A stretch of DNA of 64,000 bases. It comes from Actinacidiphila guanduensis (lineage in GTDB: Bacteria > Actinomycetota > Actinomycetes > Streptomycetales > Streptomycetaceae). The DNA is taken from NCBI RefSeq assembly GCF_900103985.1, contig NZ_FNIE01000015.1, forward strand, positions 110,586-174,585. Direction: 5' to 3'. The position numbers and the translations under genes are program-made. The notes beneath the pieces are model-generated. The model was not told the DNA's origin and made no database searches. It saw only the letters and a list, made by a program, of their open reading frames with translations. Positions 43,093 to 52,443 of this stretch are shown here, piece by piece; the first letter of the stretch is position 1, and each line of letters starts with the position of its first letter.

Positions 43093-45630
43093 GTGCTGCA
43101 CCTCGCCTGGCGGATGACCGCCCACCGGATCAGCGCGCTGCTCGCCGTCGCGGGCGCGGTGCTCGGCGGCGCCGTGCTGATCACCGCGACCGGCGTGCTG
43201 GCCGAGTCCGGTCTGCGCGCCCACCTCGCCCCCGGCCGGCTCGGCGGCGCCGACGTCGTGGTCGCCGCCGGCCAGGAGTACCACCCGGCCGGCGACGTGC
43301 CGATCGCGCTGCCCGAACGGGCCGTGGTGCCCGCGACGTTCACCCGGCGGCTGGCCGGGCTGCCCGGCGTCACGGCGGCCGTGGGCGACATCGGCTTCCC
43401 CGCCGCGGTGATCGACAGGAGCGGCCGGGTGCTGCCGGTGGCCGAGGGCGACCCGCGGGCCGACGGGCACGGCTGGTCCTCCACCCGGCTGCTGGCCCAC
43501 CCGCGCATCGAGGGGCGGGCGCCTTCCGGCCCGGGCGAGGTCGCCGTGGACGCGGGAACCGGGCTGCGCCTCGGCGACCGGGTGCGGCTCGCCGCCGCGG
43601 GTCGCGCGGCCGCGCCGTACCGGGTCACCGCGCTGGTGCGGGCTCCCGGCGCGGGGATCTACGTCGCCGACACCGCCGCCGTGCGCCTGGCCGGGCGCGG
43701 GCCCTCCGGCGGGCCGCGGGCCGGCACCGTGGACCTGGTCGGGCTGACCGCCGCGCCCGGGCAGGGCCCGCGCGTCGCGGACGAGGCCCGGCACCTGCTC
43801 GCCGGCACCGGGCTGAAGGTGACCACCGGCGGCGGCCGGGGCGCGGCCGCCGCCCCCGGCGAGGACGCGGGCCGCTCGCTGCTCGTCCTGCTCTCCGGCT
43901 CGCTCGGCGGGATCGTGCTGCTCATCACCGGGTTCGTCACCGCGGGCGCGCTCGGCGTCTCGATCGCCGGGCAGCGCCGGGACCTGGCGCTGATGCGGGC
44001 CGTGGGCGCGACGCCCCAGCAGATCAGGCGACTTGCCCGCGGCCAGTCGCTGCGCGTCGCCGCCGCGGCGGTCGCCCCCGGCATCGGGATCGGCTACCTG
44101 CTGGCCGGGCGGTTCCGCTCACTGCTGGTCGGCCGCGGGGTGCTGCCCGCCCATCTGCCGCTCGCCCTCAGCCCGTTCCCCGCGCTCGCCACCATCGCGC
44201 TGGTCGCCGCGACCGTGTGGACCGCGGCCGGCTGCGCGGCCTGGCGCACCTCGCGGATGCCCGCCACCGAGGCCGTCGCAGATTCGCACAGCGAGCCGCG
44301 GCAGTCGTCGCCGGGCAGGACCGGGATCGGCCTGCTGCTCATCGCTGCCGCCTGCGTGCTGTCGACCGCGCCGCTGCTGCAACGCAGCCTGGTCTCCGCC
44401 TCGGCCACCTCGATCGCGGGCATCCTCGCCGCCATCGGCCTCGCGTCGGCCGGCCCCGCCCTGGTCAGGCGGGCCGGCGAGGCCGCCGTACGGAACCTGC
44501 GCCCGGGCGCCTCGGCGCCGACCTGGCTGGCGGCGGCGAACGTACGGGCGTACGCCCACCGCGTCACCGGCGTGGTCGCCCCGCTGGCGATGGCCGTGGT
44601 CTTCGTCCTCACCTACACCCTCGCCCAGACCACCGTGATGGCCGCGACCTCCGAGGAGGCCCGCGCCGGCACCCTCGCCGGGCAGCAGCTGACCGCCCCG
44701 GCGCTCGGCGGCCTCCCCGACGGTACGGCCGCCGCGGTGCGGGCCCTGCCGGGCGTACGGGCGGCGGCCCCCACCGCGACCACCACCGCCCTGTGGACGT
44801 ACCGGCAGTTCGGCGACCCGACGACCGAGTCGGAGTCCGCGATGGTGCTCACGCCCCGGGCCGCGGGCGTGCTGGACCTCGGGGTGCGGCAGGGCAGCCT
44901 GTCTGCCCTGACCGGCGCCACCGTGGCCGTCAGCAGCGACGCCGCCGGATCGCGGGGGGCCGGGCTCGGCCACTACGTGCGGCTGACCCTGGGCGACGGG
45001 ACGCCGGTGCGGGCCCGGGTGGTGGCCGTGTACGGGCGCGGGCTCGGCTTCGGCCCGCTGGTGCTCTCCCGCGACCTGGCCGCGGGCCACACCACCGCCG
45101 GGCTCGACCAGAGCGTGCTGGTCCGCACCGACGGCAGCGCCGCCGCGCGGCAGCGCCTGGCCGGATACGCCGCCGCCCGGCCCGGGCTGGTGCTCACCGC
45201 CACCGCGGGGGACGGCAACGGCGCCGGCACCCCGCCCGAGGCCTGGGTGAACCTCGCGGTGGTCGTGGTCATGCTCGGCTACCTGCTGCTCAGCATCGCC
45301 AACAGGCTGGTCGCCGCGACCGCGCAGCGCCGCTCGGAGATCGCCGCGCTGCGGCTGGCCGGCACCACGCCGCGGCAGGTCCTGTCGATGATGCGGCGCG
45401 AGGCGGCAATGGTCGCCGGGGCCGCGATCGCGGCCGGGCTCGCCCTGTCCGCGCTGCCGCTGGCCCTGCTCGGCCAGGGCTTCCTGGGCCGCCCCTGGCC
45501 GGCCGGGCCGGTCTGGCTGCTGCCGGCCGCCGCCGTCACGGTCGCGGTCACCGCCTTCGCCACCATCGAGATGCCCACCCGGCAGGCGCTGCGGACGCCG
45601 CCCGCGGAGGCGATGCGGGCGCGGTCGTAG
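43093..45630 (+). CDS. FtsX-like ABC permease
   Basis: An 845-residue membrane protein of the MacB/FtsX type. It has one N-terminal helix, a large extracytoplasmic domain (about 40-250), a first FtsX bundle (about 275-400, with RRDLALMRAVGATPQQIRR), a further helix pair, a second extracytoplasmic domain (about 520-720) and a second FtsX bundle (about 730-840, with RRSEIAALRLAGTTPRQVL). GTG start three bases after the ATPase stop. Control by the divergent two-component system would fit a cell-envelope or antibiotic-peptide response. Confidence 0.9.
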   Translation: MLHLAWRMTAHRISALLAVAGAVLGGAVLITATGVLAESGLRAHLAPGRLGGADVVVAAGQEYHPAGDVPIALPERAVVPATFTRRLAGLPGVTAAVGDIGFPAAVIDRSGRVLPVAEGDPRADGHGWSSTRLLAHPRIEGRAPSGPGEVAVDAGTGLRLGDRVRLAAAGRAAAPYRVTALVRAPGAGIYVADTAAVRLAGRGPSGGPRAGTVDLVGLTAAPGQGPRVADEARHLLAGTGLKVTTGGGRGAAAAPGEDAGRSLLVLLSGSLGGIVLLITGFVTAGALGVSIAGQRRDLALMRAVGATPQQIRRLARGQSLRVAAAAVAPGIGIGYLLAGRFRSLLVGRGVLPAHLPLALSPFPALATIALVAATVWTAAGCAAWRTSRMPATEAVADSHSEPRQSSPGRTGIGLLLIAAACVLSTAPLLQRSLVSASATSIAGILAAIGLASAGPALVRRAGEAAVRNLRPGASAPTWLAAANVRAYAHRVTGVVAPLAMAVVFVLTYTLAQTTVMAATSEEARAGTLAGQQLTAPALGGLPDGTAAAVRALPGVRAAAPTATTTALWTYRQFGDPTTESESAMVLTPRAAGVLDLGVRQGSLSALTGATVAVSSDAAGSRGAGLGHYVRLTLGDGTPVRARVVAVYGRGLGFGPLVLSRDLAAGHTTAGLDQSVLVRTDGSAAARQRLAGYAAARPGLVLTATAGDGNGAGTPPEAWVNLAVVVVMLGYLLLSIANRLVAATAQRRSEIAALRLAGTTPRQVLSMMRREAAMVAGAAIAAGLALSALPLALLGQGFLGRPWPAGPVWLLPAAAVTVAVTAFATIEMPTRQALRTPPAEAMRARS

Positions 45631-45823
45631 GGGGGGCATGAGCAGAACCGGGCTGACCTGCGGGTTCTCGTCGGCCGGTGACCGGAACGGCCGTGAAACG
45701 AATGTTCGCCGCCCTCGGAGGTTCTGTCCCCGCCGTGTAACGCGGCGCCTTGAAGCGGCCGGGCGGGGGCAGGATGGTCTGCGGCGCTCCGGACACATCC
45801 GGCACACAGGAAAGAGGCACACC

Positions 45824-46498
45824 ATGCGTAGCACCACCGTCCGCCGTGGAGTACCCGCGCTGCTGCTCGTCGCCGCCGGGCTCACGCTGACCGCGTGCGG
45901 TTCCGACGACACGGCGTCCACCTCCTCCAGCGCGCCGGCCACCTCCACGACCGCTCAGGCCGCCCCGACCTCGACCGGGACCACGGACACCGGCGGCAGC
46001 ACCGCGCCCACCACCGCGGGCAACGCGCCCGCGCAGGAGTCAAGCGGGCAGTCCACCCGGGCGGCCGGCAGCACCACGCCGAGCTGCGCGACCAGCAACC
46101 TGAAGGTGACCGCGGACGGCTTCAGCAGCGGCGCGGGCAGCACGACCTTCCAGCTGGTCTTCCAGAACACCGGCAGCGCGCCCTGCACGCTGAGCGGCTT
46201 CCCCGGGGTCTCCTTCGTCAAGATCCACAACACGCAGATGGGCAAGGCGGCCGAGCGGACGTCCACCGCGCCGACGATCGTCACCCTCATCCCCAACGCG
46301 CACGCCTACGCCGACGTGCGCACGGTCAACGGCCAGGGCGGCTACTCCGCGGCCCAGTGCGATCTGCAGACGGTGCCGACGCTGCGGGTCTACCCGCCGA
46401 ACCAGAAGGAGTCCACGAACATCCCGTGGAACCGCCAGGAGTGCGTGGGCTCCGGCGTCCAGAACCTCCAGGTGGGCCCGGTCCACAGCAACCGCTGA
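45824..46498 (+). CDS. DUF4232 lipoprotein
   Basis: A 224-residue exported lipoprotein. Lipobox LTAC puts the lipidated Cys at 25. A Ser/Thr/Ala-rich spacer (about 26-83) leads to a DUF4232 domain (about 88-220), recognised by TFQLVFQNTGSAPCTLSGFP, PGVSFVK and the final Cys-containing strand NRQECVGSGVQNLQVGPV. Four cysteines in the domain probably form two disulphides. Role unknown; the family is widespread on streptomycete surfaces. GGAAAGAGG precedes the ATG. Confidence 0.85.
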   Translation: MRSTTVRRGVPALLLVAAGLTLTACGSDDTASTSSSAPATSTTAQAAPTSTGTTDTGGSTAPTTAGNAPAQESSGQSTRAAGSTTPSCATSNLKVTADGFSSGAGSTTFQLVFQNTGSAPCTLSGFPGVSFVKIHNTQMGKAAERTSTAPTIVTLIPNAHAYADVRTVNGQGGYSAAQCDLQTVPTLRVYPPNQKESTNIPWNRQECVGSGVQNLQVGPVHSNR

Positions 46499-46537
46499 CC
46501 CCACCCCGGCCGGTTTGCTCCTCCGCCCCGGCGGGGT

Positions 46538-47442
46538 TCACCCGGCCGCCCCGGACCGCACCGCGCGGATCACGTGGCGCGCGTTGGCGGCCATCGAAGG
46601 GTTCGTGGCCCGGTAGTAGGGCAGGGCGAGCAACGCCTGGGACAGGGCGCGACCGCGACCGCGGCGCCAGGCGGCCCCGTCCACGGCGAGCGCCTGCCGG
46701 AAGGCCCGCCGGGCGGCTGCGGGCAGCAGGTTCCAGGTCGGGAAGAGGTCGCAGGCGGGATCGCCGAGGCCCACGCAGCCGAAGTCGATCACGGCGGCGA
46801 GCCGACCGGCGCCGTCGACCAGGATGTTGCCCGGCATCAGGTCGGCGTGCAGCCACACCGGCGGGCCGTCCGGGCCCGGCGCGGCCAGCGCGTCCTGCCA
46901 CACCGCGGTCACCGTGGCGCAGTCGACGCCTTCCTCGGGCAGAGCACGCAGCTCCTCGATCGCGGCCCGCGTACCGGCGTCCAGCAGGGCGAGCGGGCCC
47001 CCTCGGTGGGCCGGCGGCCCGCCGGGCAGGGTGATCCCGCGCATGGCGTCGACGAATCCGGCCAGGTCAAGGGCCAACTCCCGCGGTGCGGCGAGCGCTC
47101 CCGGCTCGGGGTGCTCCCCCGGCAGCCACCGGTGCACCGCCCAGGGCCACGGGTACCCCTCGGCGGGCTCCCCGACCGCCGCCACCTCGGGCACGGCCAC
47201 CGGCAGCAGCGGCGCCAACCGCCCCAGCCACTCGGCCTCGCGCAGCACGTCCCCGGCCCCGCTCTCGGTCAGCGGCAGCCGCACCACCGTTCCTCTCCGA
47301 GCCGGAACAGCGCGTTGACGGTCCCCCCGGACGCCACCGGCCGCACGTCGAGCCCCTTCCAGCGCGGAAACCGCCCCGCGACGAGCCGCCGCACCAGCTC
47401 TCCACCGACGGGGTACGCGCCTTTATGCATCACATCGGCCAT
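46538..47442 (-). pseudogene. Aminoglycoside-phosphotransferase-family kinase, interrupted by a frameshift
   Basis: Two overlapping frames together give one APH-type kinase of about 300 residues. The N-terminal part (from ATG 47442: MADVMHKGAYPVGGELVRRL, then GGTVNALFRLGEER) runs out of frame at about 47283-47290. The rest (VRLPLTESGAGDVLREAEWL onward) continues in another frame and holds the Brenner motif LHADLMPGNILVDG and the metal site VIDFGCVGLGDP. Inserting one G in the CGGTGGTGC stretch restores ...GEERVVRLPL..., as expected for the family. Either a real one-base deletion or a sequencing error in a G-rich run. If intact it would phosphorylate a small hydroxyl substrate. There is no resistance context. 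Confidence 0.8.
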
Positions 47443-47586
47443 CCGACCCCCACCCCCGCCCGCCGTCAAACCCCTTTCCCCGCAGCCCCCGTACGCGCTC
47501 CCCGCCCACCCCGGGCCATTGAGCCCGCCACCGGGGTTCCCCGGGCCGCCCGGACCCGCATCGCGCGGATCTCCCCGCGCCGTCCT

Positions 47587-48525
47587 TCACGCTCCCACCA
47601 ACCGTCCGGCCAGCCCCGCGAGTTCGGGCGCCCGCAGCACCCGCCCGGCCACGGGCGCACCGGGCAGCGGCACATGCAGCACCTCCTGCCACCGCGCCGG
47701 TATCGCTTCGGCGCCGTGGACGGCGCCCGCCAGCGCCCCGGCCACCGCCCCCACGGTGTCGGTGTCGCCCCCGCAGTCGACGGCGGCGCGCACGGCGTCC
47801 TCGTACAAGCCAGTGGTGCGCAGCGCCCAGACGGCGGTGCCGAGGCACGGCCAGACGGCGCCGTTGAACTCGGTGGCGTCCCGTGGGTGCCAACCCGCCG
47901 ACAGAACGACCGCGTAGCGCTCGCGGTGCTCGGGGACGACGGCGGCCAGCGTGCCGGGGATCGCCGCCAAGGGGTCGTCGCCGTCCAGGGCCACCCGCAG
48001 CAGGTCGTGCAGGATCGCCGTCCCCTCCCACGCGGCGGGGTCGCCGTGGGTCAGGGCGGCAAGGCGGCGGCCGGCGTCCATGGTCGCCGTGCGGCCGTGC
48101 GCGGCGAAGTACACCCCGGAGGTCGCCACCCGCATCAGCGCGCCGTTGCCCGCGGCCCGCCTCTCGGTGCGGAAGTGCTCGGCGGCGGCCCGGTCCCAGG
48201 GCAGGCCGCCGGTGAGGACGGCCTCGGTCTGGACGCCGATGTCCATAGGGTCGGCCGCGGCCCAGCGCCGGAAGCGGGCGAAGACGTCGGGCAGGTCGAG
48301 GCCGCCACGCTCCAGCAGGGACTCGCCGACGTGCACGGCCATCTGCGTGTCGTCGGTGGCCTCGCCCGGCGCCCAGCCGCCGCCCCCGCACATCTCGCCG
48401 CCGCTGCCGGGCCGCGGGAAGCGGGCGGAGAAGGCGCCCTCCGGGCCGAACTCGAAGGGAGCGCCGAGCGCGTCGCCCACAGCCGATCCCACGACGGCGC
48501 CGGTTGCGCGTTGCAGACGGTTCAT
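47587..48525 (-). CDS. ADP-ribosylglycohydrolase family protein
   Basis: A 312-residue all-helical hydrolase that removes ADP-ribose from proteins or small molecules. The dinuclear magnesium site is visible at both ends: EATDDTQM (Asp58, Asp59, Thr60) and AVDCGGDTDT (Asp250, Asp254, Asp256). AVGDALGAPFEFG near the start is typical. Length and domain are complete. It stands alone, and the distance to the broken phosphotransferase (144 bases) argues against an operon. Confidence 0.92.
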   Translation of the reverse strand: MNRLQRATGAVVGSAVGDALGAPFEFGPEGAFSARFPRPGSGGEMCGGGGWAPGEATDDTQMAVHVGESLLERGGLDLPDVFARFRRWAAADPMDIGVQTEAVLTGGLPWDRAAAEHFRTERRAAGNGALMRVATSGVYFAAHGRTATMDAGRRLAALTHGDPAAWEGTAILHDLLRVALDGDDPLAAIPGTLAAVVPEHRERYAVVLSAGWHPRDATEFNGAVWPCLGTAVWALRTTGLYEDAVRAAVDCGGDTDTVGAVAGALAGAVHGAEAIPARWQEVLHVPLPGAPVAGRVLRAPELAGLAGRLVGA

Positions 48526-48757
48526 GAGGGCGAGCCTAGGAGCCGAGGGTGGGGCAAGTGGCGGGGGTGGGTTTCGGCCAAACGGGCATGGGGGAATCGG
48601 CGCCCCCGTGACGCCCGTTTCCCCGTGCTGTCGGCCCGCGTGGGGCGGCCTCGTCCCCGCCTGCCGGCTCGCGTGGCTGGGCCTGGCGGGGGTCGGGGCC
48701 CCCGTGGCACCCGTTACCCCGGGCCCGCCCGCGTGGGCCCCTGGCGGGGCTTGGTGC

Positions 48758-49231
48758 TCAGTCGAACTGGCCGGGGTGGTAGTCGCCCGCAGGCTGGCGG
48801 GTGGTCACGTTCATCCGGTTGTAGGTGTTGATCAGGGCCACCAGGGAGACCAGGGCGGCCAGTTGGTCGTCGTCGTAGTGCCGGGCCGCAGCCGCCCACA
48901 CCTCGTCGGAGACGGCGCCGGGGGTGTCGGCCATACGGGTGGCCTCCTCGGCGAGCGCCAGGGCGGCGCGCTCGGCGTCGGTGAAGACGGTCGCCTCGCG
49001 CCAGGCGGCGACCAGGTGCAGCCGCAGCGCGTCCTCCCCCGCGTGCAGGGCGTCCTTGATGTGCATGTCCAGGCAGAACCCGCAGCCGTTGATCTGGCTC
49101 GCCCGGATCTTCACCAGCTCCTGCGTCGCCGCGGGCAGCCCCGAGTCCGCGACCGCCTTGCCCGCCGAGCCGACGTACCGCCCGAACCTGGCGCCGGTGG
49201 CCGTCCCGTAGTAGTCGAACCGCGCGTCCAC
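48758..49231 (-). CDS. AhpD-like carboxymuconolactone decarboxylase-family protein
   Basis: A 157-residue protein of the alkylhydroperoxidase AhpD core type. The redox motif is NGCGFCLDMH with two cysteines three apart and the following His, inside QELVKIRASQINGC. Such proteins reduce peroxides or work as small oxidoreductases. GTG start with GAGGGGAG upstream. It stands alone between the ADP-ribosylglycohydrolase and the end of the MFS operon. Confidence 0.9.
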   Translation of the reverse strand: MDARFDYYGTATGARFGRYVGSAGKAVADSGLPAATQELVKIRASQINGCGFCLDMHIKDALHAGEDALRLHLVAAWREATVFTDAERAALALAEEATRMADTPGAVSDEVWAAAARHYDDDQLAALVSLVALINTYNRMNVTTRQPAGDYHPGQFD

Positions 49232-49363
49232 GATGCTCTCCCCTCGCCGTGCCCATCCGTACGCAGCACTGACTCCGGGAGCCCCGCGGATGTGTCACCG
49301 CCGGAAGTGACCCCTGTCACAGAGCGGGCGACACCCGGCCGGACCCTGCCGGCCGGCGGAGCG

Positions 49364-50554
49364 CTACGCCTCGGTCGGGGCGGGCGCCGACGCCGCCGAA
49401 GTCGCGGTGGTCGACGGCCAGTTGATCTGGGTGCTGCAGACCGAGACCAGGACCGCCGAGGCGGCCACCGCGGCCAGGCCCCAGACCAGGCCGCTGCCGT
49501 TGGCGATGAAGCCGATCACCGGCGGGCCGGCCAGCAGGCCGGTGGTGCCCATGGTGGCCACGACGGTGAGGGCGTCGGAGCCGTCCTTCGCCGCGGCCAC
49601 GTACACGCACGGGGTGACCGCGGCGATGCCGAGGCCCACACAGGCGAAGCCGATCAGCGCCGGGACGACGCCCCCGCTGAGGAGCGCGAGGGCCAGGCCG
49701 ATGCCGGCCAGCGCGCTGCCGGAGCGGACGATGCGGCCGTCGCCGAAGCGGGCCCGCCAGCCGTCGGCGAAGAGGCGGGCGAGCACCATCATCACCGAGA
49801 CCACCGCGATGCCCAGCGGCGCGACCTCCGCCGACGCCTTGGCCACGTCCTTCATGTAGAGCGCCGACCAGTCGTTCATCGCGCCCTCGGTCACCGTGCC
49901 GAAGACCATCGCGGCCCCCAGCCACAGCGTCACCCTCGACGGCAGCGTCCACCGCCCGCGGCTCTTCTCCTTCTTCTCCGCCGGGCGGTCCTCGGCAAGC
50001 AGCCCGCCCCTGGCGTACGCCACCAGCAGCAGCAACAGCGCGGCGGCCACGCCGAAGTGGACGATCAGCCGCGAGGAGATCGCGTTCATGCCGGAGGCGA
50101 GCAGGGCCGCGGCGAGCGAGCCACCGCTGAAGGTCGCGTGCAGCTTGGCCATCGCGTTGCGCCCGTGCGCGACCTCCAGCGCGGCGCCCTGCGCGTTCAT
50201 CGCCACGTTGAGCCCGCCGACCAGCGCCCCGTCGCACAGCATCACCAGCAGCGCGACCGGGTAGTCCGGCAGCGCGGACATCGCGAGCAGCAGCAGCGCC
50301 AGGCAGGTCGCACTGGCCAGCGCCAGGCGGCGCGAGCCGAGGCGGCGCATCAGCAGCGCCACCAGCGGGAAAGTACCCACCGCCCCGATGCCCGTGGACA
50401 TCAGCAGCAGGCCCACCTCGGCCGCGCTCAGCCCGAGGTGCGACTTGAGCGCCGGCAGCCGCGAGGCCCACGTGGCGTACTGGAAACCCAGCGAGCAGAA
50501 CAACGCGGCGGTGGCCAACTGCCCTCGCCAGAACGGGTCGCGTACGCGCAGCAT
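49364..50554 (-). CDS. MFS transporter, last gene of the dioxygenase/decarboxylase operon
   Basis: A 396-residue membrane protein with about 12 helices, typical MFS halves joined by a charged loop (AEDRPAEKKEKSRGRW, about 190-205) and the signature-like MRRLGSRRLALAS after the second helix. It resembles small-molecule or sugar transporters of the FucP/YbjJ-like group. Its ATG shares one base with the stop of the acetyltransferase gene (TGATG), which ties it to the operon. The likely job is to export the product of the pathway encoded upstream. Confidence 0.88.
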   Translation of the reverse strand: MLRVRDPFWRGQLATAALFCSLGFQYATWASRLPALKSHLGLSAAEVGLLLMSTGIGAVGTFPLVALLMRRLGSRRLALASATCLALLLLAMSALPDYPVALLVMLCDGALVGGLNVAMNAQGAALEVAHGRNAMAKLHATFSGGSLAAALLASGMNAISSRLIVHFGVAAALLLLLVAYARGGLLAEDRPAEKKEKSRGRWTLPSRVTLWLGAAMVFGTVTEGAMNDWSALYMKDVAKASAEVAPLGIAVVSVMMVLARLFADGWRARFGDGRIVRSGSALAGIGLALALLSGGVVPALIGFACVGLGIAAVTPCVYVAAAKDGSDALTVVATMGTTGLLAGPPVIGFIANGSGLVWGLAAVAASAVLVSVCSTQINWPSTTATSAASAPAPTEA

Positions 50555-51243
50555 CAGCTCATCCCACTTTCGTCCCGCCTGGTCAGGTCCCTGCTGTTCT
50601 CGTTCCGGCCGATGTCGCTACGGCCACGCTCGCCACGGCCGGGCTCGTTACGGACGGTCCCGTTGCGGACGATCCCGTTCCGCCCGGCCTCTTCCCGCCC
50701 GGCGCCCCGCGGGTGCCCGGCCAGGACGTGCCGCCCGTGGTCCCCCGGCCGCGGCAGGGCCATGGACATGTAGACCGCGCCCGGTCCGTAGCCGGCGACC
50801 TCGCCGTCGCGGGCGGTGAAGCCGTTCGCGGCCCAGAATCCGCGGCTGCCGCCCACCGCCACCAGCGAGATCCGCTCGTAGCCCGCCCGGCGGGCCTGCC
50901 CGGCGAGCCGGCGCAGCAGCAGCCGCCCGTACCCGCGGCCGCGCAACTCCTCGGCGACGACGAGGTCGTGCAGGTGGAGGTTGCGGCTGCGGAAGACCCT
51001 CTCCTCGCGCGCGGTGAGCGAGGGCGCCGCGGACTCGGGGTACGGCAGGGCCAGCAGGTAGCCGGCCGGGCTGCGCCCGGCGGCGTCGAGCGCGAAGCAG
51101 GTGGCCGGCGAGGAGCGGGCCTTGGACTGCAGGACGGCCCGCTCCTCGGAGAGCCCGAGGGGGCGGTAGGCGCGGGCCTCCAGGGCGGTGATGGCCTCCC
51201 AGTCGTCGGCGGCGATGGGCCGCACCCGGGCGCGCGGCTGCAT
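50554..51243 (-). CDS. GNAT-family N-acetyltransferase with repeat-like basic tail
   Basis: A 229-residue protein. Residues 1-165 are a GNAT domain: LHLHDLVVAEELRGRGYGRL with the acetyl-CoA loop RGRGYG, then YERISLVAVGGSRGFWAANGF. The C-terminal 60 residues are a low-complexity Arg/Asn/Gly/Glu tail with repeated RN(G/E) units that is unlikely to be folded. The ATG immediately follows the stop of the decarboxylase gene, and its own stop overlaps the MFS start. In context it would acetylate an amine, possibly the one made by the neighbouring decarboxylase. Confidence 0.88.
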   Translation of the reverse strand: MQPRARVRPIAADDWEAITALEARAYRPLGLSEERAVLQSKARSSPATCFALDAAGRSPAGYLLALPYPESAAPSLTAREERVFRSRNLHLHDLVVAEELRGRGYGRLLLRRLAGQARRAGYERISLVAVGGSRGFWAANGFTARDGEVAGYGPGAVYMSMALPRPGDHGRHVLAGHPRGAGREEAGRNGIVRNGTVRNEPGRGERGRSDIGRNENSRDLTRRDESGMS

Positions 51244-52443
51244 CTAGGCCCCGCTCCCGCGCACGCAGGACCAGGGCAGCGGGCGGAACCCGTTGAAGCC
51301 CTGGGTCATGTAGCTCACCGCGTAGGCACCACTGGACAGCACCCACACCGGGTCCCCGGAGGCGAGCGCGGCCGGCACGGGGACGGGCGCGTGGCCGCGC
51401 GGGTAGGCGTCGTCGCTGTCGCAGGTGGGTCCGGCGACCACCGCCCGCACGGTCGGGGCGCCCTCGTGACCGGGGAAGACCAGCCGGTACTGCAGGGCGT
51501 CCATCTCGTACAGGCCGTTGTAACGGCCGCAGGACAGGTAGAGCCAGTGCTGGGGCTCGCCGTCCGGGCCGTGCCGCAGGGTCAGCCGCGAGACGTGGGC
51601 GCGGATGGCGCCGTGATCGGCGACGAGGTGCCGGCCGGGTTCCACGACGAAGTCCAGCGGGTGGCCGGCCGCCTCGCGGCAGTGCTGCATGCCCTCCCGG
51701 ATGACGGCGAACATCTTGTCCAGCGGCGGGTCGAGGGGCTCGCCGCGCGGGTCGAGGTAGCCGAGCGCGGGCAGACCGCCGCCGAGGTCCAGGTACCGCA
51801 GGGTGATGCCGTGCCGGGCCGACTCGCGGACGGCGGCGACGAGTTGGTCGAAGGCGCGGGTCCAGGCGCCGGCCGTCATCTGCTGGGAGCCGACGTGGAC
51901 GGACAGTCCGGCCGGGATGAGGCCCAGCTCGCGGGCCTGGACCAGCACCGCGACGGCGTCGGGCAGCGAGCAGCCGAACTTGCCGGTCAGCCCCCACAGG
52001 GCGCCGCCGCCGTCGGTGGCCAGGCGGCAGAACACCCGGGCGCCGGGGGCGTGTTCGGCGAGGGCTGCGACATCGGCGAGGCTGTCGGTGGCGAAGTCGC
52101 GGATGCCGAGCCGGTACGCCTCGGCGATCTCGGTGTCGGACTTGACGGTGTTGCCGTAGTGGATGCGCTCGGCGGGCACCCCGCAGGCCAGGGCCTGCCG
52201 GATCTCCTGGACACTGGCCGCGTCCACACCGCTGCCCCGGCGAGCCAGGGTGTCCACCACCTCGTCCACCGGGCACGCCTTGAGCGCGAACCGCACGGCG
52301 GCGCCGGGCAGTTCGGCGATCAGCGCGTCGTAGCGGGCCTCGATCCCGGTGAGGTCGAAGACGATACGGTCCTGGTCGGCGGCGGCGAGCGCGGCCGTCA
52401 GCGGGTCCTGCTGCCCGCGCTCCTCGGTGCGCGTCCGGGTCAT
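51244..52443 (-). CDS. Type III (alanine-racemase-fold) PLP decarboxylase, ornithine/lysine/diaminopimelate group
   Basis: A 399-residue PLP enzyme. The PLP-binding Lys is Lys55 (FALKACP). The glycine-rich phosphate loop is LDLGGGLP. The second-subunit active-site motif is CDSDDAY (Cys341, Asp344). EPGRHLVADHG supports the fold. It most resembles the ornithine/lysine/DAP decarboxylases of fold type III, so it should remove CO2 from a basic or modified amino acid to give an amine. ATG overlaps the stop of the DUF6271 gene (ATGA). The neighbours, an oxygenase, an acetyltransferase and an exporter, point to a specialised rather than polyamine role. Confidence 0.9.
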   Translation of the reverse strand: MTRTRTEERGQQDPLTAALAAADQDRIVFDLTGIEARYDALIAELPGAAVRFALKACPVDEVVDTLARRGSGVDAASVQEIRQALACGVPAERIHYGNTVKSDTEIAEAYRLGIRDFATDSLADVAALAEHAPGARVFCRLATDGGGALWGLTGKFGCSLPDAVAVLVQARELGLIPAGLSVHVGSQQMTAGAWTRAFDQLVAAVRESARHGITLRYLDLGGGLPALGYLDPRGEPLDPPLDKMFAVIREGMQHCREAAGHPLDFVVEPGRHLVADHGAIRAHVSRLTLRHGPDGEPQHWLYLSCGRYNGLYEMDALQYRLVFPGHEGAPTVRAVVAGPTCDSDDAYPRGHAPVPVPAALASGDPVWVLSSGAYAVSYMTQGFNGFRPLPWSCVRGSGA

